In this document: one piece after another, positions 11,851 to 22,200 of the stretch | Position numbering within the stretch: the stretch's first letter is position 1 | Layout of the letters: each line of letters begins with the position of its first letter | DNA from: Dactylis glomerata | Lineage: Eukaryota; Streptophyta; Magnoliopsida; Poales; Poaceae | DNA: 64,000 nt | NCBI GenBank assembly: GCA_007115705.1 | Contig: QXEO01000243.1 | Location: 1,908,239-1,972,238, forward strand | Direction: 5' to 3' | The notes under the pieces: generated by a model | Database searches by the model: none | What the model saw: the letters and a program-made list of their open reading frames with translations, nothing else | What the model was told of the DNA's origin: nothing | Made by a program: the position numbers and the translations under genes

Positions 11851-13430
11851 TCCTTGCTTCATGTGCTTTCCCTCCTGCTGGTCGTGCAGAAGTTGTGATG
11901 ATCCAAAATCGTCACCTTGCAGATTTCAGTGAGTAGGCCATAATCTGCACGATATCGATTTAGAATGCTCACCAAGCACCTTGTGCACGTCGGAACATAC
12001 ACGCAATGCGAGCAGATTCATTAGTAACATTACTCAAGTTCATGATGAAACTTACAAAAGAACGTATATATACAATGACTCCAACGTCCCAAGAATACAA
12101 ATATGCATTACAATGATCCAATTAACAAAGAAAGCAATATAGATTCCAGTTACGTACTAGAGTACAAATGTGTCTAACATGCCTAAAGATAATCGATGGC
12201 ATCCATAATCCTACCCAGGGCAAGCCAAAAGGGTAATCTTACTAACGTTGTTGTTCATCATACCTATCTATAAACCTGCTTCGGGAAAAAATCTAAGACG
12301 AGCAGCAACAAGTACGGTGTACTTTGCAAGACTTCAAAGACATATAAAGGTTTGTCAACAAGACTCCGGTTCTACGTGAGGTATGTAGACAGACTTTGAA
12401 GACACAAAGGAATGTAAAACTGTATGGTGGGGTTTACCAGTAGCGGGCCAGCACTGAAGAACCTATAAATATATGCTACAACTTATATCCATTAGAGAAG
12501 GTAAGAGAACATGTAAGGAACCAAATATCTACTAACACCACACATAAACCAGCTGATGCATCACCCATTTGCGACCCCATTAAAGAGCAATACCAAAGGC
12601 ACTCACACATGGTAATTTTATAGCTTATTATTGTAGTAGAGCTACTTACTATGAAAGTTATTATTAATCATGTGCAAGTTGTTTATCAAGTTAAACAGCT
12701 CCAAGTCATCCATAACTGCAGACGGCTGTTCAAAAAGATTTACCCTACACGGATTCACCAATGTACCCATATGCATGATCAACCCAACATAGCAAGGAAA
12801 AAAACAACAAGACAGTCTGTAGTTCTACAAATAAAGTTAGGGGGCACCCCACTAAGCTATCCTTAACAAAACCGTCCAAGCTTCGAGGATTGACCTAGAG
12901 CTTGCGTCGGCGGCTAAGCCTAGACAAGGGCTCATCGGAGAGAGTTGTCCAGCTTCGCATAAAAATATCCAGCATAGGCCAATAAATAAGTCACCCATCG
13001 GAGGCGACGCAACCACCAATCAGAGGGGTCTAATACCCAAGCACCATAGGAGGTAACTCAAATCAAAGAAAAATGCAAATGTAAAACCAGTTTTGTGGCC
13101 CCCGATAAACTAAACTCGAGAAAGGTAGTAAGTCAAGGAGAGGCCAAGAAACTCGCTCACGTATGGTTACTAGTACGCTTAGCTTAGAATTTATAACTAA
13201 GTACTCAGATCCCATGATACAAGTGAGCCATCACAAAACAAGTTGTGTCCCACCATTGCTTATTCTTACACAAATTTAGTTGTAACATGGAGCTAATGTG
13301 AAGCATATCCATCTCATATCCATCTCATAAATATCACATAACCATCTCATATCAATCATGTAAAGCACGTGACAACTTTCCAACCACCCCGATAAGATAT
13401 CACAACTCGACAACAAGACTAAGCATGCAC
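11851..13430. other. gene-free stretch
   Basis: No gene or repeat family was recognised. The region from about 13435 starts with gtgtttggtagcctg, a motif common at the ends of PIF/hAT-type elements, but I could not find a matching partner end. Confidence 0.35.
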
Positions 13431-13655
13431 TAAGAATGTGTTTGGTAGCCTGTTCCACCCTAATAGGTGACTCACCTGAGACGTCTGACATAAGACAAGA
13501 TGACCTGAGATTTTGTTGCGTGTTTGGTGGCTCATATTTGTCAAGACATGCTGAATTTGTAAGTATGTCCAAAATTTTACACAATAGTCCTTGAAAAGAA
13601 AAAGAAAACAATCAATCGAGTCCTTGAATCAGACCACCCACATCCAACCTCGGGC

Positions 13656-14192
13656 TCAGTTCTTGGCCATGTCCGCATGAGGAGGCGCTAGGCTATAGAG
13701 ATGGGAGCTAGAGCATGGAGGTCGTGGTGACACGCGTGGTGATGCAAGGAGTAGGCCGTGATGACACGTGTGGTGATACAAGGAGGCGGGCATAGAGGCG
13801 TGCGCGAGAGGCGGTGCTGGGTGTTGATCGTGGCAGCATTTGGTGGTGGCCGTGGCGGCATTCGGTGGCGCGATGCGGCGCTGGTTGTTGGCCGTGCTGG
13901 CATTTGGTGGCGGCCCATTGTGGCGGTGGTGGCGATTCGTGGCAACGCATCGTGGTCGGTCAGTGTCGGAGTTGGGAAACCAGGGTGTCCAAAATGCACT
14001 GATTGTGGGACACCGGCATCGTGCGCCATCCTCAAGCGAAGGAACCTTGCCGGGGTTCCCATGATGGCAATGCGGGAACAAGGCCAACTTGTTCCCAGGA
14101 GGGGTCATTAGCAATGACGCCGACCCTTTGCCCAGAACGGCTGCGTCAGCTGTAGTATGATATTGATCGTTCAAAAAAGGGTTTATACACAA
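13656..14192. other. GC-rich low-complexity segment with overlapping open frames
   Basis: Open frames exist on both strands because of repeated GGTGGC/GTGGCG-type units around 13830-13950. Translations are dominated by His, Pro and Arg or by Gly and Trp, and no domain is recognisable. I treat it as low-complexity DNA, possibly carried by a transposon. Confidence 0.4.
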
Positions 14193-14498
14193 TTAATTTT
14201 AGGGTGTTAGAAAACATTTAGGATGATAGATTCATGATGATGACATCTCAATGATGTGAAAAACAAAAATAACAAACAAAACTATTAGTGGGGGGGGGGG
14301 GGTTTCCAGGCTGTCTTATAAGTTTTCCTTGGCAGACGATGAGGTATCGTCTTCACCAACATGACTGCATCATGCCTGAAGTAGGTGGTTTCTGCCATAA
14401 GGGATAGCAAGCCTATCGATGTGCAAGTTCTGACCTCTACGCCGCCATCATCAAAACCTCTGGGTTTAGTCCCGAGACTCTGATGGCGAATTTAAGCC

Positions 14499-15026
14499 TA
14501 GGGGTGGATATCGAGCCAGCTCAACTCAGCTTGACTCAACTCGTAAATACTCATTAATTAACGAGCTAGCTCAACTCAACTCATTAACTAAACGAGTTCT
14601 AGACCTCAAATCGGCTTGACTCAATTAAAACTCCAGCTAGCTCAATAAACTCATTATGCTCGACAAGAATGTGAACGATATTAGCAACATAGCATGTATA
14701 TCGAGAATGGACAACATTCCACAATATAAGGTAAACTTTAACATTTAAAGGTTGCTTAGAAGTACACCATCCCTTAAACGAAAAGTGACACATGAATAAT
14801 CCATGATAAAAATGACATCACATAGTTTTTGATTAGTATAAGTAGACATATTACAAGCTAAATGAGTCTAACGAGTACTCGTAGCTCGACTCATTAAACT
14901 CATTTTCTTAATGAGCTAAAAATGCCAGCTTGGCTTGACTCATTAGAATCCGAGTTCGAGCTGAGTTGAGTTGAGTTGTCGAGTACTCATTAAGCTCATG
15001 AGTTTTGAGTTTTATTTCCACCCCTA
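14499..15026. mobile_element. hAT-type MITE with 8-bp target duplication
   Basis: The element starts TAGGGGTGGATATCGAG and ends CTCxxxx..CCACCCCTA, so the first nine bases are perfect inverted repeats. It is flanked on both sides by TTTAAGCC (14491-14498 and 15027-15034), the 8-bp duplication expected of hAT insertions. The interior is built from repeated GAGCTAGCTCAACTC-type motifs in inverted arrangement and has no transposase. Confidence 0.85.
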
Positions 15027-15034
15027 TTTAAGCC

Positions 15035-16302
15035 ACCACCTCGACAACAGGGGTTAGTTTCTTAGGTATATATGCTGGGATGGTCGAGGACCAGAGGGCG
15101 CTTTGGCTTAGTACATTTCTAGCCAAGAACTACTACATGTATTTTCTTGGCTCCATGGTGGTTATGCATGATGATGATGTACATTTTGGAGTTGCTAGGA
15201 ATTGATGAAAACTCATGACAATGCTTGTATATTTTGTGATGTGGTATACACTATCCGCTTAGATGGTGTATTTGCGGTGGTAGGATTACACCCTCTTTTG
15301 ATGTGGTGGTAGGATGATGTGATCATAGGATCACACTATAATAGGTAGGTTGAACTTTGAGATGTTTTCATGGTACGAATCATGCATGCTTATATTGCAT
15401 ATCTTGTTGGGTACTTTAGTTGCTTGGATGTTGAGATTTTGTGTGGTTATGTCTTGTAGATGAGCAAGTGGTATGTGGTGTACCAACGGAGGGTTCCAAG
15501 AGTCTACAACTCATGGCGCTTGTGCAATGCACAAGTGCTCGGTTACCAAACAAATAATTTTAAGGGTTTAAGATTAAATAGAAGGCATAACAAAATTACT
15601 TATAGTTCCTAGGGCAAGGAATAAGCATTCATGAAGTTTGAAAGGATGTGGCTCAGAGCAGGTTTGGTAGGGTGAAGGAACTTATTATTATCTTTGAGTT
15701 CTCATGATTGTGTATTTCCTGCTGTCGTGAGTGTGTGTGATCACCTGTGACAGAATTACAAGCTGGTAACTACACTACATAGGACACAAGGTTACCATAT
15801 CTAGAATCTTTTCAAATGCTTGTTCGAGAACTAAGATCTTTGGCTCTAGAACTGAATCATTTCCTTGTATCTAAGAAGAACTTCCAAGTTACTACAGAGG
15901 AGGGCATAATTTGTGCAACCAAACACAGAACCTAGCTCAAAATCCCGTAACAGGGGCAAGCAAACCAAGCAAACACTGGGAGTCCTTTGATATCCTCATG
16001 CAGCCTATGAATTTATGGGCAACCAAACTAGTTGTAGAATATGGTTCAAGCCCTGTTTTACCTCATGCAGTCTAAACTAGACCATAGATGCAAAATAGGT
16101 CCGGAGTTCACAGCGGCTTGCTCGGCTTAATCTGTGATATGGAATATGTCTTGTGGTTTTGTTAGGTACATGAATACATAAATACATGATGGGAATGTTA
16201 TACAACTACTTCAAGCTGTTAAAACACTGTCTAACTACATGTGTCCAAACTAAGTTTGCTGGAGTTTTTTAAAACTCGATCACTTTTTTGGATCAACACT
16301 AA
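15035..16302. other. gene-free stretch
   Basis: No coding region was recognised. The motif aaccaaacacagaacctagc near 15918 is the kind of sequence found at ends of PIF/hAT-like elements, but borders could not be set. Confidence 0.3.
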
Positions 16303-18113
16303 GGCTGTGTTTGGTTAGGATTCCTAACCCAGATTCACTACGGGGACGCGATAATCTAAACCAAAGGGGTACGCTAGCCTCCACAGATTCTATAATGCAG
16401 GAGATTTTGGTAGTGTAGATTGGAATCACCCGTACCCCCAGATTTCACAGCGTTACGTCCAACCCAAAAACCTGATAATTACCCACCATGCCACTAGAGA
16501 AGTGAAACTGACCGGTTTGATACCTTTTCTCCTCTTTCTCCCCCACCCGTGTCCCCCTTCTATCACGAACAGAGGCACGGTCAGGCTAGGGTTTCCCCGC
16601 CGCCGCCTTGCTCCGGCGACCTTGCCGGCGGTCTTCGGCAGCTCCGTGACCGGGAATCGACTCCCCTCCGCCGGCCGGTATTTTACCCCCTCCAAATCAT
16701 CGCAGCCGCGGTAGATCGAGGGACGAGCAGCACCCAGGCCGCCGATGCCTCTGTGAAACGTTCGTCGCCCCGACGGAAGGACGGCAACCAACCGGAGCTC
16801 GAGTCCTTCGTCGGCAGGTATTCCACCTTTCCCTTCCTGTCCCTCCTTTCCATCCTCTTCCTCACCCCTCATGTTCTTGTGCTTTCTCGGTGGGAGCAGG
16901 ATACATACAAATGATTCTTGTGTTGTTTTTCTTGTTGTTTTGTATTTCTAGCTTTTTTTCCTGTGATGTATACCACTGATTCTTGTGTAGGATACATACA
17001 AAGAATATATTATTGTGTATGGTGTCATGTATAGGAATTTGCCCCCACTATTGTTGATGTTGGAAGATGCATGATTGCATATTATTCTGTTTTACTTGTT
17101 TTCCTGCTGCAATTTTACATGTGAAATGATAATGCTGCATGTTAGCTGAAGTGAAATGATAATGCTGCATGTTAGCTGAAGATGCACGATTGCATATTAT
17201 TCTGTTGTACTTGTTTTCCTGCTGCAATTTTTCCTGTGTTATTTTTTAGATAAGTACTACCTTGTGGATTCCGGTTATCCAAACCGAACCGGATATCCGT
17301 CTTCGTCGTCAGCGAGCACCTCAAGGGAAGTATGAGATATTCAACTTTTTGCATTCGTCCCTTCGCAATGTCATTGAACGTGCATTTGGGGTCTTGAAGC
17401 AGAAGTGGCGCATATTGAAGGCTATGCCAAGTTTCTCACCTCGTAGACAAAAACATATCATCATTGCTTGCATGACATTGCATAATTTCATTCGTGACAG
17501 CAAATTGATGGATGAAGAATTTGATAAATGTGATGAAGACGAAGAATACATGCCTGATGCGGCTCAAACAACGACACCACCACAAGAGGAAGATGTTCCA
17601 GAGGAGGAGAATGAGCTCACCATGAATACCATTTGTGATAGGATAGCGAATGCTTTGTTTCTTGCGAGAGCGACCTAGGATAGGTATGTCGATGGAGGAT
17701 ATCATGAAGTGAACCGTATGTCTTTTGTATATTTCGTCGGTCTAACCTAGGGTAGTTATGTCAGATGACGAACATCATGGAGTGAACCATATGTATTTTG
17801 TATAATCCGTGGGTCTTTTGCAGTACTCTTGTGAACCACTTTGTAAGCTATATATGTATACAATATAAGAAATCAAAGTCTTTTCCAAATGGTTATTTGT
17901 ATGTCAACCCATGTACAAATCATTATTTTAGCATATAAATTATCTCTCACGGCTTTAGAGACATTACAAATATATTCTACGGAATCCACAGTTGGCAGTT
18001 GCTACAACCAAACAACTTTCAGCTTTCTCACAGTTGTCAGCTCACAGGTGCTTTTCCACAGCAGATTTTCCACAGCAGATTTTCAAGAATCTACAGCTCA
18101 ACCAAACACACCC
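16303..18113 (+). mobile_element. PIF/Harbinger element, internally deleted
   Basis: The inverted ends GGCTGTGTTTGGTT (16303) and AACCAAACACACCC (to 18113) are flanked by the 3-bp duplication TAA (16300-16302 and 18114-18116), the TWA target typical of PIF/Harbinger. At 1.81 kb it is shorter than autonomous members. A GC-rich segment at 16540-16860 looks like a 5' leader or captured sequence. A ~113-bp stretch (gatgcatgattgcatattat through tgctgcaattt) is duplicated in tandem at 17067 and 17180. Confidence 0.85.
17255..17678 (+). pseudogene. PIF/Harbinger transposase C-terminus (ALP1-like), frameshifted
   Basis: YYLVDSGYPNRTGY is read from 17255 and the frame then shifts. From about 17305 it reads RAPQGKYEIFNFLHSSLRNV, ERAFGVLKQKWRILKAMPSF and ITACM-like IIIACMTLHNFIRDSK. 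This is the last third of a DDE_4 nuclease: the final catalytic Glu lies in ERAFGVL and the D of YYLVDSGYP is also present. A short piece between the two parts is missing. The acidic tail (DEDEEYMPD) and the end ANALFLARAT are complete. The first catalytic Asp region is absent, so the protein could not work alone. Confidence 0.8.
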
Positions 18114-18352
18114 TAACTATCCTTGTCCTATTCCCACGTCACGCCATACAGACCTAAAGATAAAAAAACGAGTTTATGTCTGTTAAAATTGCACACTTTT
18201 TCTAAATTTATTTGGGCCAAGTATGCCTAAGGCTCAGAAACGATTTAGAGAACTGAATATTTGAAAAAGAAAATATATTGTTTATATTCTCTTTTTTATT
18301 TATATTAGTGCAAGCATGACAGACCGAAGGCACCTAGATGTTTCAGCTTCAT

Positions 18353-18413
18353 TATCTCTTTAGTTGATTACGTAATAAAGCGCCCGTTATTGAAAAAAAA
18401 TATCTCTTTAGTT
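18353..18413 (+). mobile_element. 35-bp retroposon tail with 13-bp target duplication
   Basis: A perfect direct repeat tatctctttagtt (18353-18365 and 18401-18413) surrounds a 35-bp insert that ends cgcccgttattg plus eight A. Poly(A) next to a 13-bp target duplication is the signature of LINE-driven integration. The insert would be an extremely 5'-truncated copy. Confidence 0.6.
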
Positions 18414-18727
18414 TTTTTTTTGATGCAAAGGGCTGAGCCCCGATTTCTATTAAAAGAAACCATTGAGTTTTTACAGTAAACATCCTCGACACATCAGGGG
18501 AAACCACCAGAGCCGCAGCTCAAAGAAAGAAAAAAGGAGTACAACTGCAAACGGCCACTCGCAACTAAGCCACAAGTCAGGACGGAGAGTAGTTTCAGAG
18601 TAACAGAACAGCTAAAAGGAAAAACCACCCAGAGAACTGCCTTCTTTCTAGCAGAAGCACGAAATTTTTCAAAACCCCAATCCTTCTTCCTATTCCCTTC
18701 AGGTATCCTAGTCAGGTCGTCAGCCAC
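18411..18727 (-). mobile_element. candidate 5'-truncated LINE 3' end
   Basis: Read on the minus strand, the segment ends ggggctcagccctttgcatc followed by an A run (18412-18420), a form I recall for plant LINE 3' ends. A short minus-strand frame (18494-18727) has no recognised domain. No target duplication was found. Confidence 0.4.
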
Positions 18728-19190
18728 GAATCACTTTAGTTTCTGCAATAAGTAGTATATGCTCCCTTGTCACTGACTGAAAAAGCTGTTAGACGCTTGC
18801 AAAACATATATTTTACTCGAAAGCACTCCATCAACCTCATAGATCTGATCATCAGTGGCATCTTTGACAACAAGATTCCCTTCTCGAGTAGAGGCAGACA
18901 TACTACCCAACGGAATTAATTAAGCAGATCACCCGCACATGCTTGCTTTCCTAACAAAGAGACAATTAACCCGCTCGTCCATCTAAGCACTGATCGACAA
19001 CACACCATATTCCCCAAGCTCATGAACCAAATAGTGGAAGGAGCAAGACACCGATTGATCCATCCATCGTCTTCCTCTCATCTCATGGCGAAACTTAGGT
19101 ACAACCGTACAACTTCCACTTCTTCCACTGCCGTTGCTGCACAAGCATGCCAAACAGCCATTGTTATGTGTTCCATGGAGCTAGTTTCCG

Positions 19191-19196
19191 TATAAA
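19191..19196 (+). promoter_or_regulatory. TATA box of the rhamnogalacturonan lyase gene
   Basis: TATAAA, 97 bp upstream of the chosen ATG at 19293, at normal plant spacing. Confidence 0.5.
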
Positions 19197-19292
19197 CACA
19201 CGCGCGCGCCTAATGCTGGCTTCTCGTCTATTGGGAGCAGCAGGAGTGTCGTGCCTTGCTGCCTGTGCCCTCCAAGGGGAGCCGTCGACGCC

Positions 19293-22200
19293 ATGGGAGG
19301 CGTCAAAGTTAAGGTCAGCAGCAAATATGTAAGTGCTGATCTGCCTCTGCCTCTTGCTGCCTGCGCTGTTCATTTGGCGTTTGCCGGGTTAAATTGATCC
19401 GTGCGAACATGCTTGTGGACGCATGTTTTTGTGTGTGTTTACCTTTGCAGGTTGTGATTAAAAACGATATCCTAGAGCTGACGCTATCCAACCCCGGAGG
19501 TATTGTGACCGGTGTGCGCTACAATGGTGTGGATAATCTGATGGAGATTCTTAACAAAGAAGACAATAGAGGGTACCAATTTCACTCTGCATTTACTGTT
19601 TCTGTGATCATTTACTTTAGCTAGAGCTTAGAGGTGTGTTGGGTCTGCTAGCACTAGTGGGGACAGGGCCTCCAGTCCCGGCCCGTAAGGGCCTTTAGTC
19701 CCGGTTTGCAAACCGGGACCCCAGCCGCGGGACTAAAGGCTAAACCTTTAGTCCTGACCCGGTTACCAGCCGGGACTGGAGGGTGTCCACGTGGGCGGCT
19801 CCGAGTGAATCCAGGGCGAGGACCTTTAGTCCCGGTTTGTAAGACAGGAACCCTCTTGGCAGGAACCCTCTTGGCAGGAACCCTCTTTCTGAACAGACGT
19901 TTCAACCGTGGTATTATAGGAGCATACCACATCACCTTGGCAGGAACCCTCTTCCTGGGTGGCTCGCCCTCAATCTCACCAGGGTCATCTTTTCTGATCT
20001 TATACCGCAATGCAGTGCATACCGGGCATTTATCTATATTCTCATACTTCTCACCGCGGTAGAGGATGCAGTCATTAGGGCATGCATGTATCTTCTGCAC
20101 GTCTAATCCTAGAGGGCAGACAAGCTTCTTTGCTTCGTACGTGCTGGCGGGCAATTCGTTCTTTCTTGGAAGCATCTTCTTCATCAGTACCAGCAACTTT
20201 TCGAATGACGAGTCAGTCACACCGGTCTCTGCCTTCCACTTCAGCAATTCCAGTGTGCTACCCAGCTTCTTCTGGCCATCTTCACAAGTTGGGTACAACA
20301 ATTTGTTGTGGTCCTGTAACATCTGCTCGAACTGCAACCTCTCCTTTTCTGTGTCGCAGCCTCGCCGTGCTTCAGAAATGACCCGGCCAAGATCATCAGC
20401 GGGCTCATCTGGTTCCCGTTCTGCACCCTGATCTTCTTCTTCATTGTCTTCCATTGCGGTATCAGCATACTCAGGGAACATAGATCGGTAGTTGTCATCA
20501 TCGTTCTCTTCTTCTTCATCGTCGTCTTCCATCATAACCCCTCTTTCTCCGTGCTTGGTCCAAACATTATAGCCCGACATAAAACCGGACCGAAGCAGGT
20601 GGCTCTGAAGGACTCTTGAGGAAGTGTAATCCTTCTCATTCCGACATTCAACACATGGACAAAACATATAGCCACCACCATGCTTGTTCGCATCGGCGGC
20701 ATCTCGAAAAGAATGCACGCCTTCTCTGTAAGCGGCTGTGCGTCGATCACCGTACATCCATGGATGGCTCATCTGCGTTATACGACAGTATATCAAACAC
20801 AATCACGATCCTAAAAATTAGTACCGCACGGTCTAAACGAGAAAATATAGTTGCTAACCTTTTAGAATAAGTGGAAATAAAGAGGAAGAGGTTTAAACGT
20901 GGCTCGGGCATCTCATATCGTAGTTGTGTTCGGTGAACTGAAGCGGCATCGCTCTAACACACATTTCAACAAACACCTCTAGTGCATCCAAGAAAAAAGG
21001 AGAGCTAGCACACACCCACACTCTTCCATCCAAGAAAAATGCAAGGAAGAGGGGAGAGAGGGGCTGTGGCCAATATATATAAGCAGAGGACTTTAGTCCC
21101 GGTTTGAGACACAAACCGGGACCCGGTTTGTGTCTCAAACCGGGACTAAAGGCTCGTTACGGGCCGGGACCAAAGCCTTCCGGGCGGCTAGGCCATTTTG
21201 GGGCGACGTGGCCGGGCCTTTAGTCCCGGCCCAGATGGAGGCCGGCAGGGCCAGGCCGGCAAAAATTTGGGCCCTGTGCCAAACTTTAAAATAGGCCCTA
21301 ACGAAGTATCAAAGTGATAAATTATAATTAAAGTATATATGCCATAATACCTTACTCCTTTTGTTTCTTGATGTAAAATATATTATTAGGTATTTAAAAA
21401 ACACTCAATATGTAGGGTGTAGTGTGGGTTAGGCTTTTGTGTTGATAGAATTTTACCCCTATCGAAAGGTGAACAGTTTTTTTTAAAAAAGCAAACCCAC
21501 GCTACATGCTGCAACAAATCAACATGTAACCGTTTGAGTTTAAGCCACAAATTAGGGATTGGAGCCATTATTAGTGATTAATGCGCATGCAAAGTAAACA
21601 GTGGCTTGCATGTATATGGAGAGAGAGACGAGAAACTGGCGCACAATAGGAGGAATTATATGACGCAACAGGGCCTCTCGGGAGAGAGATTTAGGATTTG
21701 AGAAGCAAACGTAGTATCAAGGATGATTGGTTTTGTTCCGAATTAGTGGAAAAAAACTGATCAGAAGCTAACTCTTTAGCTAATTTTCCTCCTCTCATGA
21801 AACTGATGGGACGCCATATAAGGACAATTCGAAAATTAGGGGCCCCCAGAATTTTGGGGCCATGTGCGGCCTGCACCGGCAGCACACCTGCTGGCCCGGC
21901 CCTGGAGGCCGGGACTAAAGGGTCCAGGCCAAAGGCCCGTTTTCTACTAGTGTAGTATATCTGCCCATTTGTCCTTTCACGAGGCACAACACAAGACATT
22001 ATACTTTTCTGGTGGAATAGCTACAGTTATATTCAAGAATGTGGTTATCTTACAAGAAATTAGATGCTAGTATGCCTGAGGTGAGTTAAGTGATGCTGCT
22101 GCATGTTCTGTCAGGTACTGGGACATTGTTTGGAATCCAGCAGCACAGCGAACTGGAATATTTGATGTGTAAGAGCTCCTGATTCACACAGTCCAAACTT

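Larger units (their letters stand above)
19652..21952 (-). mobile_element. CACTA element, internally deleted, inside intron 2 of the lyase gene
   Basis: The ends CACTAGTGG (19652) and, on the other strand, CACTAGTAGAAAACGGGCC (to 21952) are flanked by the 3-bp duplication TAG (19649-19651 and 21953-21955), as expected for CACTA. Subterminal CTTTAGTCCCGG repeats lie at both ends. It matches the element at 1-1728 but runs from its right terminal region straight into the transposase N-terminal part, so the TNP2 core is deleted. It is antisense to the host gene. A hAT element occupies 21246-21904, so the CACTA without it is about 1.63 kb. Confidence 0.92.

Noticed and set aside
13656..14192. 178-codon minus-strand frame
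   Set aside because: His/Pro/Arg-rich low complexity from repeated GTGGCG units, with equally long frames on the other strand.
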